A stretch of 64,000 nt of DNA from Cordia subcordata (taxonomy: Eukaryota; Streptophyta; Magnoliopsida; Boraginales; Cordiaceae), in NCBI GenBank assembly GCA_028554755.1, contig JAPTOF010000021.1:1003501-1067500 (forward strand). The letters are read 5' to 3'. This document shows, piece after piece, positions 47,760-60,290 of the stretch. The notes under the pieces were generated by a model. That model saw only the letters and a list, made by a program, of their open reading frames with translations, did no database searches and was not told where the DNA came from. The translations under genes and the position numbers were made by a program. Positions within the stretch are counted from its first letter, which is position 1, and each line of letters begins with the position of its first letter.

Positions 47760-50570
47760 TTCTGGTTGTTTTGTGCAGAACCCACAAACAGCGCAGATGA
47801 TTGGGATAGGCCATAAAGTTTGGAGGCTCTTCGAATTAGTTAATTTACATCTTCCTACTCACCTTCATACTGCAGCCTCTATAGCTTGCTCATCTCCAAC
47901 CTCTCTCTAGATATGGCACTGGCGACTTGGGCATGCATCCTTGGAAAAATTGAAAACTCCAGAGTCTTGTGGTGTTATAAGCAATGTCTCTTTGAATAAA
48001 TTAGACTGACTATAGTGTCAATTAAGAAAACAACCTCATTTGCCTTTTAATTCCAATGATTCTATTTCCTCTATTTGCTTTGATCTTGTTCATTTAGATA
48101 TTTGGGGACTCTCACCCACTCCTACTGTGGGGGATCTCGATATTTTGTTATTTTTGTCAATGACTACTCTCAATTTACATGGTTATATCTTATGCATAAT
48201 TGTTCCGATTTGCTTTGTATCTATACTGAGTTCACCACCATGATTCACACACAGTTTTTCAAAAGTATTAATGTTCTCCGAAGTGATAATGTTATGGAAT
48301 ACAAAGACTCTAGATTTATTGTCATTCTTTAACAACATAGAACACTTTCTCACCACTCTTGTCCTTACACTTTACAACAAAATGGACGGGCTGAATGAAA
48401 ACATGACACATCTTTGATATTACTCGAACATTTCTTGTCTCTGCCTCTTATCCTGAACATTTTTGGTGGGAAGCAACTCTTACTGCTGTTTATGTAATCA
48501 ATCGCTTACCTTCGACAGTTATAGGGGATCTTACACCTTATGAACGTCTCCATGGTAAGCCCTCTAACTATGAAAATCTTGGTGTCTTTGGGTGCGTATG
48601 CTTTGTTGTTCTTCTTCCACATGAAAGAATAAAAGTTGAGCCTCATGCCAGATTATGTTGCTTCTTGGGATATGGGATAGAGCATAAGGCTTATCGTTGT
48701 TGGGATCCTATCTCCAAAAGACTTTGTGTTTCTCGTCATGTAGTTTTTGGGAAAGTCACCCGTTCTCCTCTGTGTCATTCTTTTCCTTTTCTCTACCCCC
48801 CATCCCTATCCTCTTCTTAGATCCATCTCTTCGACAATTATGTAAACCTAGATTCTGATCCTTCTAACGAAGCTGCTCATCCCGATACGACTGACCCTGC
48901 TAGTAGGTCTATTACTTATGAGTCAATCCCTTCTATAGAGTCCATCTCCGATCAGCCTCTTCGTCGATCTTCACAGGCAACATCTCTACCATCACATCTT
49001 CATGATTATCCTTGTTTTTCTACTATTCTTTCCTTACATGAACCATAGACTTACCATGAAGCTAGTACTGAACCTCTTTGGCAGTAAGTAATGGTAGAAG
49101 AACTCCAGGCCCTAGAGGCCAAGCATACTTGGGATTTAGTGGATCTTCCACCTGGGAAGAATGTCATGGGTTGTAAATAGGTATACAAGATTAAAACTCA
49201 TTCAGATGGATCTATTGAAAGATACAAGGCTCGGTTAATGGCCAAAGGATTCACACAAGAATATGGCATTGATTATGAAAGTAAGCCGCCTTACAATAGT
49301 ACGAAGTCTTACTGTCGTTGCTGCAGTTCATAAGTGGCCCCTGTTTCAAATGGATGTGAAGAATGCCTTTCTTAATGGGATCTCACTGAAGAAGTTTATA
49401 TGAAGGCCCCTCCAGGCTATCCTCACTCTCCCTATCAGGTTTGCTAATTATGAAAAGCACTTTATGGTCTCAAACAGGCACCAAGGGCTTGGTTTACCAA
49501 ATTTAGTACTGTTATTGGAGAACTCAGTTTCACTCTGAGTGAACATGACTCAGCTTTGTTCATTTGACGCTCAGACTTTGGTATTGTTCCATTATTGCTC
49601 TATGTGGATGATATGATTATTACAGGCAATGATTCTACTGGCATTTCTAAGTAAAAACAGTTTCTTGGCCGTAATTTTGAAATGAAAGATTTGGGAAATC
49701 ATAGCTACTTTTTGGGAATTGAAGTCTCCTCTGACACTCAAGGTTACTATCTTATACAAGCCAAGTACACTTTTGATCTTTTGGCTCGAGTAGGTCTCAC
49801 TAAAAGCAAAACTGCATCTACTCCGCTTGATCCGAATGTTCGACTTACTCCAATGGATGGTACACCACTTTCAGATGCTACTTTCTATCGACAGTTAGTT
49901 GGCAGCCTTATTTATCTCAATGTTACTCGCCCTGATATCTCTTACACTGTTCATTTAGTGAGCCAGTTTATGTCTGCTCCTTGGACCACACATTACACTG
50001 CTGTTGTTCATATCCTTTGGTATATCAAGGATACACTCTTTCATGGCTTGTTCTTTTCTTGTTAGTCGCCTTTGACTATTTGTGGATTTTCTAATGCTAA
50101 TTGGGCGGATGATCCTACCGATCGTCGTTCTACGACTATATACTATTTTCTTTTAGGCACATCTCTTATATCATGGAGGAGGTAAAAGTAGACAGTTGTT
50201 GGTCGTTCTAGTACTAAAACAGAATACCGTGCCATGGCTGATGCAACATAAGAGGTTATTTGGCTTTGGTGGTTATTGACTGATATGCGAGTACCACAAG
50301 ACTTCGCTACTATACTTCATTGTGATAATCAGTGTGCCATCCAGATTGTTTACAATGATGCCTTCCATGAATGCACGCGTCATATTGAATGTGATTACCT
50401 TTTGATTCAGCAACATGTTGCTAGTGGTACTACTTGTTTACAGTATACTCCTTCCATTGACCAACTTGCTGATATCTTCACCAAAGCTAATCCTTCAACA
50501 CCACACATGTACTTGGTTAGCAGATTCACGCTAGTGTCCTTTACACCACCTTGAGTTTGAGAGGAGAGGA
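47760..50570 (+). pseudogene. Second degenerate Ty1/copia pol region (copia-2)
   Basis: GAG-pre-integrase is visible at about 47920 (WHWRLGHASLEKLK), integrase at 48060-48400 (YFVIFVNDYSQFTWLYLMH, LQQNGRAE), and reverse transcriptase at 49080-49700 ([20 protein letters not shown] and catalytic LLYVDDMIITGNDS). RNase H is at 50060-50510 (STKTEYRAMADAT, HIECDYLLIQQHV, ADIFTKA). Numerous stops and frameshifts interrupt it. A purine tract GAGAGGAGAGGAGG at 50560 ends the internal region. No LTR pair could be delimited. This element is a different lineage from copia-1, judging by its residues. Confidence 0.8.
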
Positions 50571-52462
50571 GGTATTGAAGATATTTCATGATTATTGAAG
50601 ATATTCCGTGATTATGCAAGATATTTTATTATATCTTACCTTTTTTGTATAGGGTAAATCAATCAGTATTGATTGTAATTAATTGTAATCAGTTTATTTT
50701 TGGTAGTTAGGCTCCTATAAAAAAATACTACAGGTGTACATTCTAATTCATTAAGAAAAATACACAATTCATAAGCTTCTCTTTGACTTTCTTTACTTTC
50801 TGAATCATGTTTTTCGACAATATTATTAAAGAATGAAAACTGAAGGTGGTCTAAATAAGTATTGAGTCCCATAAAAATATGATAGCTAACACGTGTCTTA
50901 TAGAAAGAAAAATGAGTAATTAGTATCTTTGGACCAAAAAAAATGAATGAATAAATTTATTTGCAAAGTCGAAAAAATGTAAAATGAATAACTTAAAGGA
51001 GAAAATAGTTGATTAATATATAGTAACCAAAAAAACTACCTTAAAACTGGTAAGGCTTTCTTATTGAATGTAATATTAAAATAAATTAAATCTAGAGCAC
51101 TTTTATTCACAAGCTATAATACGATGATGACTTGAGTCGTAAAAAGAATACATGAACTGTAGAAATGAGAAGAAAAAGTAAGGAGTGGGAAAAGAGGAAA
51201 AAAATTCAAGAACCATGCTACATATACATGTAGAAATAAAGGTTTTTTTTCGTGGAAATAATAAAGCCAAAAACTAGAAAACTAGAACATGAAGTAAGAA
51301 TAGATAGATTGAAAGCATATTCTAATTATTCTGCTTTTTGAATGGCAGAATTTAGCAGTTTTCACATGGTCAATCACAATATAAATGCAACAAATAAGTA
51401 TTATAAAATCAGGCATGGTCGATCTTTCAATAGAAATCATTTTTTTTTCTTCTCCACAAGGAACAAATGAACCAATGAATGACACGAACAAAAATTGGAT
51501 GCTAGCAAATATTATGTTGATCGAATACGACATCCAATCAATAAAACATGATTACTAAATTGACATGATCAAAGAAAATTAGACCTCGATCAGAATTGTA
51601 GTGAAATAAATAATAAAAGAACGAATAGATCTCAAGACAAAACGTAGAAATTGTTAGGGAAAAATTAGAATTCAAGTTGACCCTTCTTACCTGGATAGTC
51701 AGTTATTCCTAAGTGCTCAATCTTGTCTCCATACACATCTTAGTAACAGAAGTGCATCAATGTTACCATCAAAGAGCAAGAAAAAGTTCAACTTTCTCAC
51801 CAACTTGTATTCAACAATAAATATCCCTGGGTTATTAAATCCTCAATAGACATCCAAGAAAACACAAAGAAACCCAAATATACAAGAGTTACTTGATAAA
51901 GACACCACAATCCATACTAGCCATTAACCCCTTCCTTAAGCCCAACAATAATATGTACATATAAGGAGGTTCAAAATGTTTAGCAAAAACCAAACCTCAC
52001 TCTAGATCAAAATTTTGTTCCCTAAGTTTGAATTAGTGGTACTAAAACACAAAAAAGAGAAATTAGATTTTTTACCTTATTCCAACTCAAAAGACTTGTG
52101 TCCTTCAACGTTATACCTCAAACAAGAACTGGCATAATTCAAGTAACAAATATAATCTCAAGTTTTGAATTAAAATCACTTTAAGACACATAACATCATC
52201 AAATATCTACATAGTGATAGTGCCAATGTTCTAGCTATAGAACTCCAATGGTAACAAAGTACACTACATGAGTTTGAAGTAATAATCCCAATTAGAAATC
52301 TAAGACCTTATGTAGATCCAACTGGTTGCCCATTCAAACCAAAAACTCACAAAATAGTTAAACTTTAGATCACAAGTAAAAGCTCTAAATGATATTACAA
52401 GTCTAAGCACTCTTATATTAAGCATAGTTACCCAAGTCCACCTGGGCCATAAATGATCATAA
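50571..52462. other. AT-rich spacer, partly retrotransposon leader
   Basis: The first 200 bases (GTATTGAAGATATT...) are probably the start of the copia-2 3' LTR. The last several hundred bases are probably the minus-strand leader of the element whose LTR is at 52484. No gene was recognised. Confidence 0.4.
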
Positions 52463-53342
52463 CTTAGGCTTTGATACCGACTTTGTCACGCCCCAAAAAC
52501 TTAAGGCTCAAAACGTGACACATCGTGGACCAAGAGGAGTGACCCTTTAAACCACAAGTTTATTAAAACCTTAACAATCAAACAGAGCACTAAATACCAT
52601 AAATTATCGAAATAAAACTATGAGCTCCAATATACAATAAGAAAACTCCAAATAACTATTACAGAACATTGCCAAGCCAGCACATCTAACATAGACCAAA
52701 ATATCAACAAAGCAAAGTCTCATCACTACAATCGTTTTCTTAAAATGCTCATAAAGATGAGGTTATCCCTTATTGATAGCGTACGACTTCTTACTCGTGA
52801 TCATCTGTAAGAAAATAAATATAGGTGTAAGTGAATCAAATGCTCAGTAAGTAAGGGTCTTTCCTCCAAGATAGAACAAATGTGAATTTTGAAAATAATA
52901 GAAAAGCTAAAACAAGAAACACGTTCCTGGAAAGACAATAGAAAATATTGGAAGCATACGGACTTAGAATTCATATTAATTATACCAAGAGTTACTCGTA
53001 ACAAGTTTAGATAAAGAGAGTATATCAAGTATCATATAACATGAGTTGTGGCTATGCTATAGCAATTAATCAAAATAAATCATGGTGAGGGTACAAGGCC
53101 CTCATATATCAATTAAGAATCAATCATGATCATATCAAATAGTAAATATGAGGCCTCCACTGGTACAAATCATAGGTGGGTACAAGGACGCCACAGGCTT
53201 ATAAATCATAGGTGTATATCTATGCTATTTGTACAAAAAATATCTACCCAAGAATTAGTTGACTGGTTACACCTTTTTTATGAACCAAAGTGCAATGAAT
53301 AGCATCAAATAGTTAAGGATGCCCATGAATGCTATACCAACA
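52463..53342 (-). mobile_element. LTR with adjoining primer-binding site, minus strand
   Basis: On the minus strand the LTR starts TGTTGGTATAGCATTCATGG at 53342 and ends GGGGCGTGACA at 52484. A primer-binding-site-like GGTATCAAAGCC follows at 52466-52477. The second LTR and coding domains were not found in the window. Confidence 0.65.
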
Positions 53343-55443
53343 CCAATGGCAGAGTCAAGGACTAGAATTCAGTGGGTACACATTTATATATGTATAACTA
53401 GATTTATACCTATGCATTAATGAAATAATTTTTTAAAATTAGAAAATATCTTTTTTAATAAAAAAAACTTTTAACAGGTGCTAGGTATAATTATTTAATA
53501 AAAATCACCTAGTGGACAAACTGATTTGAAATTGGACAAATTTTCAATGATAGGTTTTCTATAAGAATTACAAAGTAAAAGAAATAGAATTCATCCAAAT
53601 GTAAATTAAAAATGAGACTTAAGTATATTATCATATAATTAATATTAATTATTTATTACCTTAAAGATAATAGTTAAAATGCTACAATATATTTTTAGAA
53701 ATGTTTTATAACAAATATACATAGAATGTCATATATGTCTATTTCTATTAAAAAAAAGTATTTATATTTATCTCCCAAAGACATGTATGTTTCTATTGCA
53801 AATGAAAAACATATTAAATCTTAATATTTAATTCTGAAAAGAGACCAAAATTTCTTTGTAACAAATAAAAATAAAAGAGTATGAATTGAATTTGTGTAAA
53901 AATTGCTAAATTATTAACAATTTAAGTTTAAAAATATATCATTTATATTATTTAAAACTAATATTTTCAATCTATTAATTAGTAATATTAATAGCTCATT
54001 TACTAATATGAATGTTTCACTTGCCAAGAAATCCTAAAGAGTGGAACTGATTTTTTTTTTTAAAGACAAGAATGACAAAAAATTAGAAAAATAGTGAATA
54101 GTACTTTTTTTTTTCTGTAACTTAGTATCTACAGACGAAAAACAATTCTACTATATATAGATACAAATATATATGTTTGTGTGTGTATGTATCTCATTAG
54201 AAATCAAAATTTTCTTTAAAACTAATATAGTTTAAATAACACCATTTTTTAATTTCTCAGATTATATGTAGTTCGAATTTAAAATTGAATAATAAAAAAA
54301 TTTTCAAACTTGATGCTTATATTCATTAATTACAAAATTTGCTAATGTGAAAATATCACTTGGCATTCAATGCTTAAAGTAAAACTCTTTCAGTGTGCGC
54401 AAATGAAATCAAATAAGAGAAATGAGACAACTATCCCAACAAATTATGATTACTAACATATGAAGTTATTTAACTCCCATATGAAATGGAATTGTAATTG
54501 TATAAGCTTTATAAACGATTATGATTTAACAATTGATCTAATTCATTATTAGTCAAACTAGTACAATTGCAGAAGATGAAGTAAAAAAATAAAAAATAAA
54601 AAAATCTGGAGGAATTTATTTTTATAAAAAAAGTTTTGGCTTAAAGAAAGTTTTAAGGAGAAAATAGAACAGAGATCATGTATCTGAGTATGAAGCTATT
54701 TAATATATAATTTTAATTATTTCTCATTAAATAATTTATATTAATTTGGTACAAAGTTGACTGCAAAAATTTTGTTGGACGAATATGATTTACGATTTGT
54801 ATTAGTTAGGAATTAAAATACACTTTGAATAATAATTTTTTTTGGGATAGAAATAATATTTATTTAAATTTTAAAGAATTGAATGCTTTGTTGAAAGGGC
54901 TTAGAAAAGTAATACGTGTGATAAACTTAGAAGGTATATATCTTCTTTTGTAATATATATAAATTTTTAATATAAATTTAAAAAATATATAATATTTAAT
55001 ATAATAATAGCATCTTAATATACATAAGAAATATAAATACATACCTACCATTGTTATAAATAGAATTATATTTTGTAATTGTTTTAACTTGATTGTAGAT
55101 TTTGAAAACATCAAATATTCAACTTATTAAAAATGTTTTTATATATAAGTGACCAAGCAATCATTTTTATTTCATTTTCTCTTTCTTTATCTCATCATTT
55201 CTATATATTCTCTATTTTTTGTTTTTTACTTATTTGTTTTTTTCACTTTGAATTATTTATTGGTTGAAAAATAAAATAAAAGTATTGAAATTACCTTTAT
55301 CACAATTTTGAGGGGGTGGACTCTTATCACGAAGGATGCATTTCATATTAATTAATCTCCCATAATAAAAAAATTAACAAGAAAAATAATGATGACATTT
55401 TTTTCTTTAAAAAAATTAAAGGAACCTATTTGGCTTCAGCTAT
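53343..55443. other. AT-rich spacer
   Basis: No gene recognised. At 53347 GGCAGAGTCAAGGACTAG and at 55310-55360 GGGGGTGGACTCTTATCACG resemble the debris at 17150-17330, the latter in inverted orientation. The spacer may be an old non-autonomous element. Confidence 0.35.
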
Positions 55444-55668
55444 GACGAACCATGTGTTTTGCTATGTAGCTAGATGTGGTATATTCTGGAGGCGAACTAT
55501 CCATATACTGGATGTAGGGTCGAGCCACGAGATACACCTGGGGTGAGTTTTGAATGTTTAACCATAATCATATTTGCACTACTGTTTGATTATGTTTATC
55601 TAACTTGCATGGTTTTGTTACACGTAGAATCCAAAAATGCACATTACTGGTTTCTACAAGGTTGATGA
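55444..55668 (+). pseudogene. Papain-like protease fragment, right arm
   Basis: The 3' part of exon 2 (to 55542, reading EANYPYTGCRVEPRDTPG) and the start of exon 3 (55628, NPKMHITGFYKVDE) match the left-arm protease in inverted orientation, including the intron between them. The active-site cysteine part is missing because homology begins only at about 55444. Exon 3 breaks off where the MITE-bearing insert starts. Confidence 0.75.
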
Positions 55669-55726
55669 GTTCCCACTTTTCTTGGCACTGCTACAAGGGT
55701 TACCAACAATCTTTCCATGTCTTTTA

Positions 55727-56135
55727 CTGCTTGTTTAGATTGAGGGGAAAGAAAAGGGAAGGAAGGTTTCTTTAATCCTCTTCCTTGTTTGATTAGGAAG
55801 TATTAGGATGGTTAGGGAAAAAGAGGGATAGTTTTTATCTACTCAAATCCTTTAAAAAGTAGTCCTTCTAATTTGAGGTTATTTAGAGGAAAAGAAAAAT
55901 CTTTCTATTTAAAGCGAAATACATAAAATTTTAAGAAGGCGTAAAAGTCTACTTCTATATAGAATTAAACCTTTCCTTTCCTTTTCTTCTCGATCGAAAC
56001 AAAAAAAACTCACCATTCCTTCCTTAATAAATTTTTTCAATCTAAACAAAAATTAATTATTATTTTTGTCCTTTCCTTTACAGTTCCATCCCTCCTTTTC
56101 TTCCACTAAAATTTTCTCCTCGAATCCGAACACAT
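55727..56135. mobile_element. MITE within the right-arm protease remnant
   Basis: The left end TTGTTTAGATTGAGGGGAAA and the complement of the right end GTGTTCGGATTCGAGGAGAAA are imperfect inverted repeats. The interior has CCTTTCCTTT / AAAGGGAAGG motifs and no gene. Confidence 0.55.
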
Positions 56136-56159
56136 AGCGCTAACATTTCTCATCAAACT

Positions 56160-56324
56160 CTGAACGATAACCCAAATACCAAATCTCTTTTAACCTTGGC
56201 GGTACCATTGTCACACCAGAGAGGCCCCCAATAGTTCAATACCTTTAGGTACCTTACTCCATTTTCAACCCCAAATCCGATGACTTGTACTCCGTGATTC
56301 CCCTTACACGCTTCAATTTCACAG
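56160..56324 (-). pseudogene. Papain-like protease C-terminal piece, locally inverted
   Basis: On the minus strand it reads CKGNHGVQVIGFGVENGVRY, then LNYWGPLWCDNGTAKVKRD. This holds the catalytic histidine and the asparagine-tryptophan segment that the left copy has lost. Its orientation is opposite to the protease exons at 55444-55668, so a local inversion has occurred within the right arm. Confidence 0.75.
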
Positions 56325-56589
56325 GGTCAGTTTCGGCTTCACTCAATCAAGGATGAGGAGGCTAAGCTTTGTTTTTTTTAACAGACTTGGTTTTTTCATC
56401 TTGTAGGAGTCTCTTCATCAGCGTGGGATTTGGTGGGATGATCCTAATTTACTTCATTTAATGGTTCCTGCAGCTAAATCTTTGCAAAGTAAGACCCGTC
56501 CAGTTTGCTAAGAATGGCATTCCATACCTTGATACCTATGATAGACGTGCCATCCGCTATCCTGATCCACTAATCAAGGCCAACGACAT
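56325..56589 (+). pseudogene. RPS4: RPS4 fragment, right copy b
   Basis: 56325-56374 encodes QFRLHSIKDEEAK; 56474-56589 encodes [20 protein letters not shown] and DPLIKANDM. It matches left copy b and ends at the same codon. Splice borders are damaged. Confidence 0.75.
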
Positions 56590-57428
56590 GTTTAGCCTTC
56601 TTCACTTCACAAAACACAGTCTTATTATAAATTTTCAGGATTTTTCTTTTATCTTTTTTGCTTATTTTGTTGTAGTTATTATTGTTTTCCTGTAATTGTT
56701 GTATTCTTAACTGTATGTAAGTTAAGATGCGCAAATAGTCTGGGTTATAATTTGCTTTAAAGGTATATGATTTCACAGTAATTTGGCATAATTGAACTTT
56801 AAATTTATATGATTTCACAGTAATCTCTTACTGAAAGATTTTACTAGTGGTGAAATATTAGATAGAATGACCAGAAACTACAAGTTAGCTTCGAAGAATC
56901 TTGGAATTAAAGTTACTTTTGGTGATCAATTGCAGATGCTTCCGAGATCTCTTGTGAGGTCCTGCTACATTTTGAAACAGTAGTTGTTGGCAAAAAAGGC
57001 ACAAAGATGGGAGGGGTGACAAAGAGAGATGAGTGTTAAAGTTATTACAAGAAGACCTATGAGATCCCGCAAGGTAGTCATTTTAGGTTTTTGGCAAGAA
57101 AGAAACAGCATGGATGGGAGAAGTGGAGAAACTGATAATGCACCGAATGAAAGAGAAAATAAGGGTAGAGGAAGTGTGAAAATAATAGGTGTAACCTGCA
57201 ATGGTATCAAATGTTGGACAAGCTTGGAGGTGCTTTTGTAAGTCAAGTTTTGCCTCTTGTATAGTTGATTCTTGATTCTCTCCCTGACAACACACATATG
57301 GACAGTTTCTCTCACTCTGACCTATCTTTTCATGATCTCTCTGTCTATCTATGTATTATCTCTCTGTACATCTTTCAATCTTTCTCTTGTGTCCTTATGC
57401 CTTAATGTCCTTAATGTGCTGCCTGTAG
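56590..57428. repeat. Right-arm spacer between RPS4 fragments
   Basis: 56860-57240 matches left-arm 11100-11450 inverted. One frame reads DRMTRNYKLASKNLGIKVTF, but no family was recognised. The rest has no visible feature. Confidence 0.5.
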
Positions 57429-58636
57429 GCACCTAAGCCTTCATCAGGACCCACAAATCTAGGGAGTGCTTGCCCTTGATTCTTATTCTGCGTAACAGGC
57501 TGAAAAATGCTCTGACATACCATGAAGTCACTGCTATCTTGATGCAGTGTGATGTTTTTGTTGATGGAAAAGTCAGGACAGACAAGATACACCCTGCTGG
57601 ATTTATGGGTAAGCACAATCATCACTCGCGTTTGGAGCTTCTAAAATTTTATACAACCTTCATTGTAAAAGTCGAATTTTGGAAGATGCCATACTAGAAT
57701 TTCATTTCCCCCAAATTCTCTAGAATTTTTTCTACAAGGACTTTGGCAGCATATATCATTGAATGTTTTAGCCAATAGTCCTCTAGTAACTTTATGTTCC
57801 TGGTAGGATACGACACGCACGAATTTGATTTAGGGATTTCTCTTGCATAGAATTCCAGTTGTAGATTTCATGCAAACTATTCTTGCTATTGGTACAAGCC
57901 AGTTAAATGTGTTTGAGCCGAGCTAAAAAGTCTCTTTAATCTACCTTGATGTTGATTCTCTCTTTCTTCAGATGTCATGTCAATCGCCAAGACAACTGAA
58001 AATTTCCGTCTGCTTTATGACACAAGTGTCAGTCTCGGCTCCAATCAATCAGGGATGAGGAGGCTGAGGTTTGTTTCTTCACAGACTTGGTTTTTCATCT
58101 TACAGGAATTTCTTTCATCAGTGTGGGATTTGGTGGAGTGATCCCTCTAGAAGATCCAAAATGCAATATACACAAATTTATTTGGTATGTGTAATTGTCT
58201 AATTTAGTTTATTTGATGGTTCCTGCAGTTCAAGCTTTGCAAAGTAAGATTCGTCCAGTTTGGTGAGAAGGGAATTCCATGCCTTAATACCTACGAAGGA
58301 CATACCATCCGCTATCCAGGCCCGCTAATCAAGGCCAATAACACCATTAAACTTGATCTAGAGACTAACAAGATTGTTAGCTTCATCACATTTGCTGCTG
58401 GAAATGTTGTCATGGTGATTGGTGCAAGGAACAGGGGCCATGTTGGAGTGATCAAGAAGAGGGAGAAGCATAAGAAAAGTTTTGAGACCATCCATGGCCA
58501 GGATGCACTTGGTCACGAGTCCGCTACCTGTCCGAGTAATGTGTTCACCCTTGGAAAGGGTACAAAGCCTTGAGTGTCTCTTCCAAAGGGTAAAGGTATC
58601 AAGCGGCCTGGTGTGTTGTCAGCAGCACCTGAATAA
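57429..58636 (+). pseudogene. RPS4: Ribosomal protein eS4 (RPS4) pseudogene, right copy a
   Basis: Three exons of cytosolic 40S eS4 remain. 57429-57608 encodes APKPSSGP, then after a one-base deletion [20 protein letters not shown] and [16 protein letters not shown]. 57972-58068 encodes [18 protein letters not shown] followed by scrambled residues. 58229-58636 encodes [20 protein letters not shown] through [24 protein letters not shown] replaces the tryptophan codon after GKGTKP. The first exon with the start codon was not found. Intact eS4 is an rRNA-binding protein of the small ribosomal subunit. The retained introns show a DNA-level duplication rather than a processed copy. Confidence 0.88.
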
Positions 58637-58964
58637 TAGAGATTTAGCTGGTTATTACTAAGTTGCTGTATAGGGTCTGCTTTTGCTTGAGAGTCAAAGT
58701 GATGTCTATATTCGAGTACAATTTGAACTATAGCTTGTTGCACATGTTTTAGCACCTTTTTTGGGAAATCCACATGGTTTAGCACCTTTCGTTGGAAGTT
58801 TTGAAGACAAACTAGTCAAGTTTGCTAGAATCTGTCTTATTATAATGAACCTTTGCTGCTTTTGACAGTATCTATTATTACTTGATTTAATCCTTGGGTT
58901 CTTGCAAGTGCGATTTGAGTTATGGTTGAGTTGTTTCTATTCCTATATGTCGTGCAAATGTATA

Positions 58965-59285
58965 ATGATCAATTTGTGATATTCCTCAATAGCATGGTAG
59001 CCAAATGTTTAAGAACCCTAGTACCAGAAGGCGAGTTTTGGAAGTTTACATGAACAATTGCAGTTCTAGAGTAAATGCTTGGGAAGTCAAAGGTGTCGAA
59101 GCCTTTGCTGTCCTTGATCTGTTTAATGTATTTAGCCCAGACTTCATGATCCATCTTCTTAACCCCTTCAGGGCAATAGTATTCTTCAGAACCGTAATCA
59201 TCAGTAATCAGCTTTGATGGATCCTAAGGCTTCCGAAACATTAGCTTCTCTGGAGGAGGTCTACAAGGCAAATTGCTTGAAGAAT
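58965..59285 (-). pseudogene. Cystatin-related exon-1 relic, copy E (right arm)
   Basis: The minus strand reads EYYCPEGVKKMDHEVWAKYI, KDSKGFDTFDFPS and NFQNSPSGTRVLKHLAT, then the same frameshift as in copy D. A stop lies near the start of the segment. Exons 2 and 3 are absent. Confidence 0.75.
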
Positions 59286-59289
59286 CCCA

Positions 59290-59870
59290 ACTCTTCAACC
59301 ATGCCATGGAGCAGACCACCATGGAGCAGCAGTATGGGTGCAAATGGCAGCTTGGAATGCTTACACTTTTCCTCTATACTCTCATGCACTAAAATTGGGG
59401 CGTGATTTTAGTCAACAGCAGCTGACCATTCTTGGAGTGGCAAATGACATTGGAGAAGATGTGGGTATTCTTCCAGGAATAGCCTGCAATATGTTCCCAC
59501 CTTGGACTATTCTTCTTGTTGGAGTTTGTGCTTCTTTCTTGGGCTATGGTGTTATCTGGCTTGGCCTTGTTAGCAAGTCAATTTGCTTATTCTTTGCTAA
59601 AGATGAAATGTTTTTGGATCATTTTGTCTTGTTAATGGCTAATCTATGTTAAACATGTAATCATTTTTTGCATATTTGGAGTTAATTTCTGTTCTCTGAA
59701 AAAGATATTATCTATTGCATTATTTTCTGTAGCTGATTGCTATTTTATGTTTAAGCACGGAAACTTTTGCATATCAATCTGGAGTTAACCGCTATTTCCT
59801 GCTAAAGATCAAACTTTTTGCATGATTTTTCCTAGTTAATTGCTGATATATGCTAAAGATGGACATTCCC
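59290..59870 (+). pseudogene. Nodulin-like (MFS) transporter N-terminal fragment
   Basis: The plus-strand frame from about 59326 to 59570 reads AAVWVQMAAWNAYTFPLYSH, then FSQQQLTILGVANDIGEDVG, LLPGIACN-type sequence and a hydrophobic helix (TILLVGVCASFLGYGVIWLG). This is the N-terminal Nodulin-like domain of plant MFS membrane proteins. Homology stops at GLVSK and a stop codon occurs at about 59650. Most of the roughly 500-residue protein is missing. The left arm lacks this segment at the matching place, between 9690 and 9700. Confidence 0.75.
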
Positions 59871-60019
59871 TTTTGGATTTAACTGCTATATGGTGTTAAA
59901 ACGAATCTTTTTACATACCCAGTCTGTTTAAAATGCATGGGATGGCTATAGTTGACCTCTACATATAAGAGCCAAACTAGTTACATAGGAAGGCTGTCCT
60001 CAATTCCGTTTTGTACAAA

Positions 60020-60290
60020 GTAATACGTTAAAATTGGAACTCCTAGAACAAAAGCCAGAGGTGAGCTTTAAACCAATATCAGTCTTGATCTTTCAAATAG
60101 GTACTCTCATCAGAGTTAGCTTCCGACGAATGGGCCTTAAGATTCCTTTCATTCCAAGCCAGGTAGATGCAAAAAGAAAAGAAAAGAAAAGCTTGAAGTT
60201 CAGATTTGAAAGTCGAAACGAGGAAGCCAAGCTGAAGGATCTATCCAGTCACAGGTGATATGTTGGTCAAGAAGAAGAAGGTCCAATTGA
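60020..60290 (-). pseudogene. Possible LINE reverse-transcriptase tail remnant (right copy)
   Basis: Inverted match of 9241-9540. The minus strand carries a WNERNLKAHSSEANSDES-type motif. The plus strand is also open (74 codons from 60034). No catalytic motif. Confidence 0.3.
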
